A DNA stretch of 64,000 bases from Beroe forskalii (taxonomy: Eukaryota; Ctenophora; Nuda; Beroida; Beroidae). The stretch covers positions 124,001 through 188,000 of the forward strand of contig WFMF01000273.1 in NCBI GenBank assembly GCA_011033025.1, given 5' to 3'. The notes beneath the pieces are model-generated. The model did no database searches and had not been told where the DNA came from. It was given only the letters and a program-made list of their open reading frames with translations. Position 1 is the first letter of the stretch. Each line of letters opens with the position of its first letter. The position numbers and the translations under genes are program-made. Positions 1 to 9,796 of the stretch are shown here, one piece after another.

Positions 1-124
1 CATTCCAAATCTGACATTCCAAGTGCAGTGTAGATTCTTTGCTAAACGTCCGTAATCATCTACTGGGTTTGAAAGATTGCAATCATTCATCCCTCTAAAC
101 CTTTAAAATTCCGTCACCTCTCAG

Positions 125-277
125 TGTCCCTGACAACATGGCTGATTATCGGGGGTGTCCTTGCCTTCCTCATCCTTCTGATCGTTATCATCTGTTGCTG
201 CTGTTGCTGCGGCTGCAGGAAGAAGAGCAAGAAGAAGCAGAGTGGGGAGGTGGAGTACCAGAGGGATTCTCAACCAG
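125..277 (+). CDS. Exon: transmembrane segment and basic stop-transfer
   Basis: The acceptor is CTCTCAG ending at 124; reading starts with two bases of a split codon. It encodes TWLIIGGVLAFLILLIVII, then six Cys, then a Lys/Arg stretch. Two donors are possible: GAG|GTGGAG after 249 (phase 0) and CCAG|GTAATA after 277 (phase 1). Only the first matches the phase-0 start of the next exon at 760, although the second is the better consensus. An unseen small exon could also explain the mismatch. Confidence 0.7.
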
Positions 278-2797
278 GTAATAACTGCCTTACCGGGGAT
301 CAGGGATGGGTCTGAGAGGGATCCAGGGGACCAGGAATGGGTCTGAGAGGGATCCAGGGGACCAGGAATGGGTCTGTGAGGGATCCAGGGGATCATGGAT
401 GGGTCTGAGAGGGATCCAGGGGATCAGGGATGGGTCTGTGAGGGATCCAGGGGATCAGGGATGGGTCTGTGAGGGATCCAGGGGATCAGGGATGGGTCTG
501 AGAGGGATCCAGGGGATCAGGGATGGGGCTGTGAGGGATCCAGGAGATCAGGGATGGGGCTGTGAGGGATCCAGGGGATCAGGGATGGGTCTGTGAGGGA
601 TCCAGGGGATCAGGGATGGGTCTGTGAGGGATCCAGGGGATTAGGGATGGGTCTGTGAGGGACCCAAGGATGTACTGCTAAACGGGGGATGGGTCCGTGA
701 AGGGTCCTTAATTGAAGACTTTTTAAGCTATTTGACCATGTTATAAGCCTTAACCCCAGGCTGACGGGGCTAGTTCGCTGTACACGCTGTCCCGCACAGA
801 GAGCAAGGTGCGGGCCCCCAGACCCCACTACGAGGATATGTACACAGAGGCAGGCAACACGGTACGAGATATTCAAACAATAGCACTATGAGCAACACTA
901 TCAAACAATAGCAATGTGAATTGGTATAGTGGCAGTCTGCAATAACCGTTTCCGCTTAATTAAGAACGTGTTAATATTAGGTGCAAATTCTAAAATTCGC
1001 AAATTCTAAAATTCGAAAGAGTACCGTCAAAGCCCTCAGAATTACAGAACTACCCTCAGTAACCCTACCCCCTTTCCAGAACTACGACCCGCTGGTGGCA
1101 GACACCTACCAGCGTCCTCAGGACGGTCCTCAGTAACACTAACCCCCACCCTAACTCTAACCCCAACCCTAACCCCAGAACTACGACCCACTAGTGGCGG
1201 ACACCTACCAGCGTCCTCAGGACGAGGTGAGGTACGATGAGCCCCTCTCTGAGGGGCCTCTCTCCCCCCGGTACCTCAGACAGATAGCCCCCCTCTCTCC
1301 CAAATACCACCGCATAGAGTCCGACTACGAGCCCTCCACTTCTTCTGTTGGGGGCGCCGCCCCGCTCTTCTCATCAAGGTGTGTAGACGAGTGGGACATC
1401 AAATAGATCCATTAATCACCACTTTCCCCAAATAAACATCCGGTATATATGGAATATGGACTTGGAGACACTCGTGCAGTTCAGGCTTTAAATCTACTAA
1501 CACGTGACTAACGTCCCAAAACATTTCAGAACCTCTTGGAAACATATCCTGAAAACTAACTTACGTCTTGTTCAGGTCCCGGTCGCGAGATAACGTCTCC
1601 TGCCGTGGGGCAGATAACGGTGGTCTCTTCTCCCCACCCCTCTCCAGACCAGGGGCCATGTCACTCAGTTACCAGAACCTCAGAGACCAGCAGAACCCAA
1701 GGTTAATCAATAACAAGTCATGTCATTAAGTTCATGGCGTAGCTAAGTTAAAAGTTTGATAGAAGAAGGTTCATTCATGGCAGAGTTCAAAATACTGCTT
1801 TTTAAACTCCATACAATTCCAAATCTGACATTTGCAGAGATATGAAGTAGGAAATAGTATTTGACATTGCAGATATATGAAGTAGGTAATGCTATTTGAC
1901 ATTGCAGAGATAGGAAGTAGGTAATGGTATTTGTAACCTCAACTCACCGGTCAATTCCCTCACAGAAGCATCCCTCCCTCTGATGACATCCCTCAAAAGA
2001 TGAATCCCTTCGGCAACGTTCAGAAGTACCAGAACCCTGTAGATGACGAGGGTTACGAGGTAGCATCCGTCTTACCGCCATCAGAGGTGTCAGATAACTT
2101 CGATGTGGGTCAGACTTTAATCTTCGGATTGTAAACCTGAAATCAGTTGTGGGGTCAAAGATAATAGAAAATTGTGGCTAATCATGTAAATTGTTACTTA
2201 AATCTGCATCCTTGACATGTTCTTTTCTTATGAATTCGGAATTTTGCAAGGCTGTGATTAATCCCTCAGATGTGGCCCCAGTAGCAATCCTGTCTCCCAA
2301 GGGATGGGAGATCCCATCAGATCCCGGCTCCTTATTCAGCCCTCCCACGGGACGACGACCCAAGTGAGAATCGAACAATTTCTTAAGTTTATTTAAAGTT
2401 TATTCACTTACCTCGTGCTCAAACATGATCAGTTCTACACGAACTGCCACGGACCAGCTACTTTTGTAAAAATGAGGGCTGTGACATTTTACAGAGTTCT
2501 AAACCCTCCCATCCTCCCAGACAACCTATAGACCCTGGCCCTGTTGCCCCTCCCTCGCCCTGGCAAGAAGCCCACGAGAAAGTGAACAACTGGAACGTTC
2601 CCCCCTGGCACTCGCCCCCCAGCACTACGGGGGATAACTCAACTCTGGGGCAGTCCTCCGCCACCCTGGACACCATCAGCATCACCCCCGCTAAGTTCGG
2701 GGGCGGCGCCCCACTCCCTAAACCTGGCACTCATCCAGATGACAGGGTCGGGTACTGCTCCTCTTCTGCTGCTCCCAGCACAGTGTGGGGAATCTAA
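125..2797 (+). CDS. Single-pass membrane protein gene, 3' part (TM exon plus long cytoplasmic tail)
   Basis: Seven exons can be chained: 125-249 (or 277), 760-861, 1179-1378, 1576-1701, 1966-2108, 2270-2363 and 2521-2797, ending at TAA 2795-2797. All junctions after the first agree in phase. The first exon encodes one hydrophobic helix followed by a run of cysteines and a basic stop-transfer segment, so the rest is probably intracellular. The tail is rich in Tyr, Pro, Ser and Asp and contains short tyrosine motifs such as YTLS, YEDMY, NYDPL and YLRQI that could be phosphorylated or bind adaptors; that is inference. The extracellular part lies to the left of the window. I do not recognise the family; a cell-adhesion or recognition receptor would fit the architecture. 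No polyadenylation signal was seen close to the stop. Confidence 0.7.
300..665. repeat. 31-bp minisatellite in intron
   Basis: About twelve tandem copies of a roughly 31-bp unit containing GGATCCAGGGGATCAGGG followed by ATGGGTCTGTGAG. Each unit carries a BamHI site. It sits in the intron between the TM exon and the first tail exon. Open frames across it are by-products of the repeat. Confidence 0.95.
760..861 (+). CDS. Exon: tail segment with YTLS and YEDMY motifs
   Basis: The acceptor is AACCCCAG before 760 and the donor ACG|GTACGA after 861. It holds exactly 34 codons, phase 0 to 0, encoding a Ser/Tyr/Arg-rich stretch beginning ADGASSLYTLSR and ending YTEAGNT. The next genuine exon starts in phase 0. 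Confidence 0.75.
1080..1124 (+). pseudogene. Duplicated, probably dead copy of tail exon
   Basis: After a good acceptor (CTTTCCAG) the sequence encodes NYDPLVADTYQRPQD, identical to the start of the exon at 1179. The copy lacks the rest of that exon and has no good donor. Reading on gives GPQ then TAA at 1134. It arose by tandem duplication of about 100 bp covering acceptor and exon start, so it may act as a decoy acceptor or be silent. Confidence 0.7.
1140..1178. repeat. Degenerate CCCTAA-like tract at acceptor
   Basis: A run of CTAACCCC, CCCTAAC and CTAACTC variants forms the polypyrimidine tract of the 1179 acceptor. It resembles an interstitial telomere-type repeat (CCCTAA on this strand), and a related TTAGGG-like stretch is at 5790-5815. 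It is short and degenerate. Confidence 0.5.
1179..1378 (+). CDS. Exon: main tail exon, Pro/Tyr-rich
   Basis: The acceptor is AACCCCAG and the donor TCATCAAG|GTGTGT. It starts in phase 0 and ends with two spare bases (AG), which the next exon completes to Arg. It encodes NYDPLVADTYQRPQDEVRYD, then Pro/Ser-rich sequence with YLRQI and SDYEPS. Reading past the donor reaches a stop after ten codons, so splicing is expected. Confidence 0.75.
1576..1701 (+). CDS. Exon: tail segment with SYQNLRDQQNP
   Basis: The acceptor is CTTGTTCAG before 1576 and the donor CCCAAG|GTTAAT after 1701. The first base completes the AG left by the previous exon, and the exon again ends with AG. Its phase agreement on both sides is the main support. 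Content is Ser/Arg/Pro-rich with one SYQNL tyrosine motif. Confidence 0.7.
1828..1930. repeat. About 36-bp tandem repeat, 3 copies
   Basis: Three diverged copies of a unit containing GCAGATATATGAAGTAGGTA followed by a TATTTGACATT stretch. They lie in the intron just upstream of the 1966 exon. Confidence 0.85.
1966..2108 (+). CDS. Exon: tail segment, acidic, Tyr-containing
   Basis: The acceptor is CCCTCACAG; the first base completes the AG from the previous exon. The donor is GATGTGG|GTCAGA after 2108, leaving one base. It encodes SIPPSDDIPQKMNPFGNVQ and on to VDDEGYEVASVLPPSE. An alternative phase-0 donor is at GAG|GTAGCA after 2059, so two isoforms are possible. Confidence 0.65.
2270..2363 (+). 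CDS. Exon: Pro-rich tail segment
   Basis: The acceptor is AATCCCTCAG before 2270; the leading AT completes the codon left by 2108. The donor CCCAA|GTGAGA is near-perfect consensus and leaves two bases. It encodes VAPVAILSPKGWEIPSDPG and on to FSPPTGRRP. If not spliced, a TGA follows at once, giving a shorter tail. Confidence 0.65.
2521..2797 (+). CDS. Terminal exon: tail C-terminus
   Basis: The acceptor is ATCCTCCCAG; one base completes the Lys codon begun at 2362. It runs 92 codons including the stop. Content is Pro/Ser/Gly-rich with WQEAHEKVNNWNVPPWHSPP and the carboxyl end STVWGI. The end has hydrophobic residues at positions 0 and -2, loosely like a class II PDZ ligand; that is weak inference. 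Confidence 0.7.
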
Positions 2798-2877
2798 ATT
2801 ACAGGAGTAAGCTCACTACTTTCCCATAGCAAGAACATTAGGCGATGGGGATTCTGTACATGCGATAACTTTTCGAA

Positions 2878-3196
2878 TATATTTCGGGTGTATTGATGTT
2901 CACTATCACTTTCCAATATTCGGGGGTGTATTGATGTTCACTATCACTTTCCAAATATTTCGGGGGTATTGATGTTCACTATCACTTTCCAATATTTGGG
3001 GGTGTATTGATGTTCACTATCACTTTCCAATATTCGGGGGGTGTATTGATGTTCACTATCACTTTCCAATATTTGGGGTGTGTATTGATGTTCACTATCA
3101 CTTTCCAATATTTGGGGGTGTATTGATGTTCACTATCACTTTTCCAATATTCGGGGGTATTGATGTTCACTATCACTTTCCAATATTCGGGGTGTA
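2878..3196. repeat. About 36-bp minisatellite downstream of gene
   Basis: About eight to nine copies of a unit containing GTATTGATGTTCACTATCAC followed by a TTTCCAATATTCGGGG stretch, with small length variation in the G run. The minus-strand open frame is a by-product. Confidence 0.95.
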
Positions 3197-3199
3197 TGT

Positions 3200-4600
3200 G
3201 AAAGGAGTAAACTAGATAGAGGACTGACATAGAACTTAAAGGACTAACTCAGAGATTTTATTACGAGTCGGAGATGGAGAACGACGGGGGTTTTAAATGA
3301 CTAGTCAAAAGATTCAGATGTTACTGATTCAGAAGTGAGTGGAGTCAGAGGTGATGGGAGTCGGAACTCCAAATGTGACGGACCCAGAGGTTAAGGGACC
3401 CAGAAGTCACACGAGTCACTGGTGACAGGAGTGAAAGGAGATTGAATTTAACGGTAACTAGGTTTTTGCAATTTTCAGAGATGGCTGTAGTCAAATTATT
3501 GTAGGAGGTTTATACAATGTCACTGGTCAATTATTTGAATAGTTGAAAGTGAAGCTGGAAAGGTGGCTGGAATCAGGCGTGATCGGAATATAGAGGCAAT
3601 GGAATCAGACGTAGGGTCCGTTGTATCCGACCGTTGTATACGCACTACTGCACTATAATAAGTTTACCTCGCCGTACCTCGAGGCTCGAATTGCAATTAT
3701 CAAAATTTTCAAATTCAATGCTGAAACGCGCTATGTGCGCGCAGCATTGCGCGAACTCAATTATTTAGAGACAAAGTGAACGTAAGTTGTGGCTTTATGC
3801 TTTATGGACTAGAGAAAAAGAAGACAGGAACTGTCAAATCAACAATCCACAATAAGTTAGAGTAACCTCGCCAACTGATTTACCATTTGGGGATCACTTT
3901 TCAAGTATCAAGTATGTGATCCTTTTGTGAATCTCAGTTATTATCTGAATTGATAGTCAAAAATGGGAAAAGAGAGAGGTTTCAGAATATGATTGGTATC
4001 AAACACTAGGCAGGTAAACAGGAGGAAATAGTTTTGTTGTGCATCGAGTAAGAAGTAACTTGGACAAAATAGGAATAACAAAACACGGTATGTTTTCTTA
4101 GAAATTGAGAACTTGAAAAGCGAATTGATAAGAACCGCAAGGCGCCAACCAGACATGCAAAATAAGAAAGGATTGGTGACACTAAATCTCGTGTATAGAT
4201 CTCGTGTATTATAGGGGAAAGGGGTAGTGTTTATACAAGTACATTGCACAATTGATGTAATTCTGTGATTGAAACATGGTAAGTGAAATCTCATTAAATA
4301 AACAAACCATGTTTCGGTGATCTGTCAAAGCAGAAATATGAATAGGCGTATCTCATTAAATTAGGTGCAGAATATGGAGAAGCAATTAGTGGAGTGATAA
4401 TGTTACACATAATTTGCTTCACATCATAACAATAATCTGGAATGTTTTGACGCGACAGAATCATCAGTAAATTTGATAAAACTAAATGGGGAAAAATGGG
4501 GTAAAATGGGGAAAAATGGGGACTTTTTTCATGGGGAATTTAGCTTTTTGCAACTGAAAAATTCCCCATTTCCCCATTTTTCCCCATTGCCACCGCCCCA
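3200..4600. other. Gene-free stretch, 3.2-4.6 kb
   Basis: I see no convincing exon or RNA gene. 3240-3440 has a loose period of TGACGG, GAGTC and AGAGGT words. The 117-codon minus-strand frame at 3941-4294 has no domain-like or coding-like character and no supporting splice sites. Confidence 0.5.
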
Positions 4601-4607
4601 CTTCATC

Positions 4608-4915
4608 TCAAGACACTTCATGTCACGACACTTCATCTCACGACACATCATATCACGACATTTCATCTCACGAAATTTCATCTCACGACATTTCATCGTG
4701 ACACTTCATCTCACGACACTTCATATCACGACACTTCATCTCACGACACATCATATCACGACATTTCATCTCACGAAATTTCATCTTACGACATTTCATC
4801 TAACGACATTTCATCTTATGACATTTCATCTCACGACTCTTCATCTCACGACACTTCATCTCATGACACTTCATCTCACGACACTTCATCTCATGACACT
4901 TCATCTCACGAAATT
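4608..4915. repeat. 15-bp minisatellite
   Basis: About twenty copies of CACTTCATCTCACGA with single-base variants. The 178-codon plus-strand frame across it reads a repeated HFISR/TLHLT peptide and is not a gene. The array ends about 20 bp before the TA-flanked element starting at 4939. Confidence 0.95.
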
Positions 4916-4938
4916 GCCTCGCAATATTCTGATACCTA

Positions 4939-5764
4939 CACTCAGTTTTTTTTATAAGAAACTCATTGAAATCCTAGGCTACAAGTTTCTTATTTTTTCA
5001 CGATTTTGAGCCTAAAAGTTTCTTAATCGGTTTCTTAATTCTACATACCGACATACCGTACGAAAAATGTCTACGAAATTTCCAACATTTAATAGTAACC
5101 TACTGTGTAGACTGTAGTTGAGGATTAGAATTGAACCTTCTGATATTTTCAGTTAAATTATACACTTTTAAGCATGTACTTATCTTAAAAGATTTGTGCA
5201 GCTGTATACAATAATGTTCAGGATCTTCATCAAATGTTCTTCCAAAAAGTTTGAAATTTTGAAATTTAGATAATATCTAAATCCTATAATGCTTGGAACT
5301 TTTGGAAATAGATATGGAACTGTAATAGTGTCCTGTCGCAACAACAATTTCTAAATTTCTGTTTTGTGCTTTAGTATCTGGCATGTTACTTTTAACCGAA
5401 AAATCATGAAAGATTCATTTTCTAAATTTCTATTCTATATTATGATCAATTATCACATATCCAGTGTAATACTGTAAATAGAAGTTCAATAGAAGTACTA
5501 GATTAGTTTCGGAATGTTCACAATCAAAAAATGGGGGTCTGGGGCGCAGCCCCAGAAGCCAGACGTATCATGTTAAAAGAATTTCAGTTGCAATAGGATT
5601 TTATACACAAATTTCAAAATTCTAGGCTAGAAGTTTCTTAATTTCTTAATTTTAAATCAGTGAAGTTTCTTAATTTTTCCGAAATTCTAGGCTAAGTTTC
5701 TTAAATTTTCGGAAATCCTAGGCTAAGTTTCTTATAGACAGTTTCTTATAAAAAAAACTGAGTG
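4939..5764. mobile_element. TA-flanked TIR element (Tc1/mariner-like non-autonomous)
   Basis: The left end is CACTCAG, a T8 run and ATAAGAAACT; the right end is its complement AGTTTCTTAT, an A8 run and CTGAGTG. Both ends are flanked by TA (4937-4938 and 5765-5766), the target of Tc1/mariner elements. The inner flanks also mirror each other around CCTAGGCT and TTTCTTA. The 826-bp interior has no transposase frame. It contains at about 5530-5565 a G/C hairpin (GGGGTCTGGGGCGCAG) related to those at 24.5-25.4 kb. Confidence 0.75.
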
Positions 5765-5774
5765 TATACGCAAA

Positions 5775-5850
5775 GGTAAGGGTCTGGGATAGGGTTAGGG
5801 TTTGGGCTAGTGTTACGGTTACGGTTAGGATTATGGATAGGGTCAGGACA
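5775..5850. repeat. Degenerate TTAGGG-like tract
   Basis: Words such as ATAGGGTTAGGGTTTGGG and GGTTACGGTTAGGA occur just outside the right end of the TIR element. It is too short and degenerate to call a true telomere repeat. Confidence 0.45.
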
Positions 5851-6026
5851 GGGAGATGAAGTGTCCTGAGATGAAATGTATTGTACACCACTTATCACCT
5901 CACGATGATTGACCTCACGACACTTTTATCTGATAGATAAAAGTGAAATTTATGTCCTGAGGTAAATTGTCGTAAATTGAAAAGTCTGTTCCACGTGTCT
6001 ACTTTTCAATGTTTTTTTTCATGATT

Positions 6027-6055
6027 ACCATTTGTTGGTGTCACCAACAAATGGT
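6027..6055. other. Perfect 14-bp-arm palindrome
   Basis: ACCATTTGTTGGTG and its exact reverse complement are separated by one T. It lies about 16 bp left of the next TIR element and would extrude as a cruciform or fold as a hairpin in RNA. Confidence 0.85.
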
Positions 6056-6071
6056 ACCGGAGAAAGGCTTC

Positions 6072-6572
6072 GGCAAATGGGTATTTTAGCGCAAGGCTTA
6101 ATTGAGCGCAATTAAGCGCAAATAGGCACAAAAATTTGCGCTCATTTACACTCTAGAAGCTTGAAAATGGCTGGCTGCAAATGAGCGCAAAATGAGCGGC
6201 GAGCGTTCAGTTTTTAATGGTGCAAAAAAATGCGCTCAGTTCTGCTGAGCGCAAATTTGCAAATTTGCGTTCAGCAGTTTTAAGCCTGGGTTTTGGTTAA
6301 GGTCAACCGCAAATGAGTGCAAATAAGCAAAAATGAGCGCAATTGAAAATTTGCGCCATTTGAATTGAGCGCAATTTCGAGTGAATGAGCGCAAATGGGC
6401 GCAATTGAGCGCAAAAATAAGAATTTTTCAAAGTCAGTGTGGTGGCGCTCATTTTCACTGAGTGCAAAATGGATGCTTTTGAGCGCAAATTGAGCACATT
6501 TGGGCGCATATGAGCGGTGACTGAGCGCAAATTTGCGCCCAGTTAAGCCTTGCGCTAAAGTACCCATTTGCC
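6072..6572. mobile_element. MITE with GCGCAAAT-rich interior
   Basis: The ends are inverted copies: GGCAAATGGGTATTTTAGCG on the left and the complement of GGCAAATGGGTACTTTAGCG on the right, extending about 30 bp with few mismatches. The interior is a dense, imperfect array of GCGCAAAT and its complement, so almost the whole element can fold on itself. Minus-strand frames here are by-products. A target duplication is not clear. Confidence 0.75.
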
Positions 6573-6719
6573 ACGGTTTCTTAACTTCTAAAGAAGTTTT
6601 TGCATGTGCTCATATGGTCTCATGACGTGTCATCTTATTAGCGTGTTCCTAGATTTATGTTGAAAGATTGCAAGAAGTAAAAACTACAATGATAAGTGAT
6701 AACAAATAGAAAATCTTAC

Positions 6720-6747
6720 TCTCAATTTTTCGATGATGACTTTGTTC
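6720..6747 (-). CDS. Microexon, coiled-coil gene paralogue (copy A)
   Basis: On the minus strand, ATTTTCAG is followed by 28 nt encoding NKVIIEKLR after one base completing Lys, then the donor GTAAGATT. The copy B exon at 53156 encodes the same peptide and differs only at synonymous third positions. No following exon is visible to the left, so this gene copy may be truncated. Confidence 0.6.
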
Positions 6748-7151
6748 CTGAAAATATTTGAAATTAATGTATTGAAAGAGTGGGTACTGGCGACCTTATC
6801 GCACATTATTGAGTTATTGGTCTGGCATATTATATTGTCGTACCGAATAATACCCGATAAGGGTCAATAATAATAATACCTGATAAGAGGCAAGGCTAAG
6901 GGTCAAGGCTTGGTGATTGATGAAGGTTGGGATATGTTTAGGATGTCAAAAGAGGTTTGATCCGTCCAAAGGGGTATTAACGATGATGGGTAACGATGTT
7001 TCAGAGCCGTTTCTGACGTACAGAAAAAGGATTTTGATCGAAAAGGGTGTTCAAGATTTTCTTGCCGTTGCCTCCTTATCTTATAATGTCTACTTTTCCA
7101 GAAATAGATTCTTCGACGTTTAAGACTTAAAGGGGTCAAATTTCTCCATAT

Positions 7152-7412
7152 ATGCGTTCCGTGCACGTTCAGATTTCATTTCAAGAAATGGCGTCTAAAA
7201 ATAACCGTTTCAGCACGTTGCAAGTGCGCTGTCAACCACAACAGTGGTGCATGCTACGGAAACGCGCACGACGCGCGCGCGAATTAAAAGTCACACTAGA
7301 TATTGAAGCGCGCATTTTAACGGGCACAAAAGTTCCCGCGCGTTACATACAACGTTATCGCAAAATGAATAAAATCATGAAATTAACTGAATTGCTTGAT
7401 AAATGCGGCTAA
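7152..7412 (+). CDS. Short Arg-rich ORF in duplication (copy A), function unknown
   Basis: An 86-codon frame whose second half (RCQPQQWCMLRKRARRARE and on to ARYIQRYRKMNKIMKL) is also open at 53417-53806. Over about 165 nt the two copies differ by one base (Pro to Leu), while flanking sequence differs more and has indels. It contains CpG-rich GCGCGCGCG stretches unlike its AT-rich surroundings. It could be a remnant of a mobile-element gene, a conserved intronic element read as an ORF, or a small gene. I do not recognise the protein. Confidence 0.3.
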   Translation: MRSVHVQISFQEMASKNNRFSTLQVRCQPQQWCMLRKRARRARELKVTLDIEARILTGTKVPARYIQRYRKMNKIMKLTELLDKCG

Positions 7413-8159
7413 ATGATTCGCGAATTAAAGTCATGGTGAAGCTTTTACGCACTGAATTAAAGAATTTAAGTATTGTAGGTGAAATGATAGGGACCTTGAA
7501 TTAATTTGGAGCCTGGCGCATTACATCTTGCCACTTAGATAAATAGCAAGAACTATTGCGTCTACACTGTATATGCTTTTATGGAAGAATCTCTATAGTA
7601 CTCTTAGTGTATGTTCCTTCTTACTTCAGTACTTTTATGGTTCCAAAGCAAGGCTATCTCGCATTTCCTAGTTTGTTCTAATCTAGTGAGTCATACGGGA
7701 GTATTGGGTAGCAGTTAGCAGATAGATACTTAGATAGCACGTAGATAGCAAGATTAGCCAGGTAACGTAGCTAGTGCTATTCGTAGGTGTAAAATTATTA
7801 TGGACCTTATCCACCCCTCGTCCCCTGCTGGGGATCATCTGGACCGCTTGAGAACAGAGATCAGGTAAATAATGCGTGAACGGACCCATTTCTATGACAT
7901 CCTAGAGGCTAGAATTTCATCAAAAATACAAAAAGTTTCATCAAAAATACAAAAAGTTATAAAAACATGTAACATGTTTTTTTGGGCCACCCGCTATATA
8001 ACAATAGGGGGGATTAAGGACTAAAAGATTTTAGACATGGAATTAGATGTTCCTTCCTCTTTGTGTCAACGTCATAGAGTTGGTATGTGCATGTTGTGTG
8101 TTAAAGCAAGGCAGAAGAGCAATCAGCGCCAATAGACCACCGAGCAGCGCTGATCGGGC

Positions 8160-8262
8160 ATCAGTGCCGACTACCGCCGATGAAAGTAAAATAATTTTCC
8201 GTCGGCGCCGATCGGGCCACTGATCAACACCGATCAGCGCTGATCAGCGCTTTTGCAAAGTG
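8160..8262. repeat. Ancestral short form of the 12-bp repeat
   Basis: CGATCGGGCCACTGATC occurs here once or twice among GATCAGCGC words. The matching position in copy B (54447-57748) is a 3.3-kb array of the same 12-mer, so this is the unexpanded state. Confidence 0.8.
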
Positions 8263-8627
8263 CTCATCTGCCCATGACAATAATATGTTGTACACTGTGT
8301 AGACTATAGCATTTGTACAGTGCAGTAAAATACCAGTTAATTTCCAGTGTAGAGAAATGGAGCCATGACAGTAGTCAATGTGTGTTATACATAAGGTACA
8401 TGAGTGTAGTTACAGGAGTCAATTAATCTCAGCTGTACTTTCACAGCTCGACCCGTTCTCAATGTGAGCTAAGAAACACTCACGCAGATAATAATGTTGC
8501 AGAATGCGAATAGAGTTCATGAAGTGGTGAATGAATGGACAGTTCAAGAATAATTTGCGAAAAACATCCGTTTTTGAGGAATGTTATGGGGAAAATGGTA
8601 CATATCATAGCAGGTAATATTCTCATA

Positions 8628-8682
8628 CTGACCCTCTGTTGACCCCTGCTGACCCCCTACTGACTCCCTACTGACTCCAAGC
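8628..8682. repeat. 11-bp TGACCCCCTAC repeat, short form
   Basis: Four to five copies of TGACCCCCTAC/TGACTCCCTAC. Copy B has a longer version at 58325-58500. An inverted version (AGTAGGGGTTCAG words) lies at 14815-14875. Confidence 0.8.
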
Positions 8683-9528
8683 GTAGTCCGGCCTCTACAA
8701 TATCAGGACGTGAGTCAAATGATGCCCCATTGTTTGCCACAATGGCGTGCGTCATTACCATTCTCTTGATAGAGAGAGTCAAATCAGCAAAAAGCAATGT
8801 TTCCTAACGCTTTATTCCCAGTGCTATTGTTGCTACAGGGGGAGGACATTGGACAATGTCAGTAACACAGTAATAGGTCTGGGAAAGAATTGGCTGAATA
8901 GGACAATACAGATTATTCGAGGGACGAATTAACTGAGGCAATCAGAAGCTCCGTAGCATGAAATCCCTTATTGTTCTCATTGAGGGTATGAACTATTGAC
9001 CGGCAGGCGGCTCGTTGCGTCAAAGGAACGAATTAGCCGCATAATATACTGAATGTTGGAGTTTCTCGTTCTCAAGTCCCTATAGAATTGAAGTAATACG
9101 CTAAAAATAGACAGGAAATGGAGACTTGCAGCAAGTGATTGGGCAACTGAAAATTGCTAAATTATGACTTCCATATTGCATCCCCTCAGTAATTGTTGAA
9201 AGTATTATTTTGCCGATTCTTTGCGACGTGCATGTATTTTGCTGATACGACATATCGTGAATGTCACATGATCGAGGACAGGGGTTGCAGTATTACCAAA
9301 GAATTGCATCATGTAATGGGTGCACACTGCGCACTTTAAGATCTGCGCACTTAATTAGTGCGCGTTTTTAATTGAGCAAAACAATAATAGAACGCAATCA
9401 GTGCGCGTAAGGGATTGAACGAGGGAGTCATTGTTGTTTAATTGTCTGACTGAAACAATGAAATCAAAAGAAGTAGCTGTCGGCTATGATCTAATGGATG
9501 GCGCGGACTGCTGAATCAAATGCAAATA

Positions 9529-9796
9529 CCTTAGTACACTTAAGAACGGCGTCACTTAATTAGTGCGGTTTGGGAAAAACCGCACTAATTAAGTGTACAG
9601 TAATTAAGTGCACATGAAATTAAGTGAACAATTTCGTGAATTTTGCGTTTTTCGAATTCGTTTTTATACATATTTCGGTTCTCAATTCCATATCGATTAT
9701 CGTTTTCGATCTCAAGTCATAAAAACCGCACTAATAAAGTGCGTCGATCTTAAAGTGCGCGCCAATTACGTGATGCCGTTCTTAGGTGTACTAAGG
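9529..9796. mobile_element. TA-flanked MITE absent from copy B
   Basis: Starts CCTTAGTACACTTAAGAACG and ends with the complement of CCTTAGTACACCTAAGAACG; the inverted ends continue for about 30 bp. It is flanked by TA at 9527-9528 and 9797-9798. Copy B has one TA at 59434-59435 in otherwise matching sequence, so this is a clean empty site. The interior repeats CCGCACTAAT and AAGTGCG words. Size is 268 bp with no transposase frame. Confidence 0.85.

Noticed and set aside
306-876. Plus frame 306-596 and minus frame 610-876
   Set aside because: The first reads the 31-bp minisatellite; the second is antisense to the real 760-861 exon.
2178-2730. Minus-strand frames at 2178-2378 and 2458-2730
   Set aside because: They are antisense to plus-strand exons 2270-2363 and 2521-2797, which have matching splice phases.
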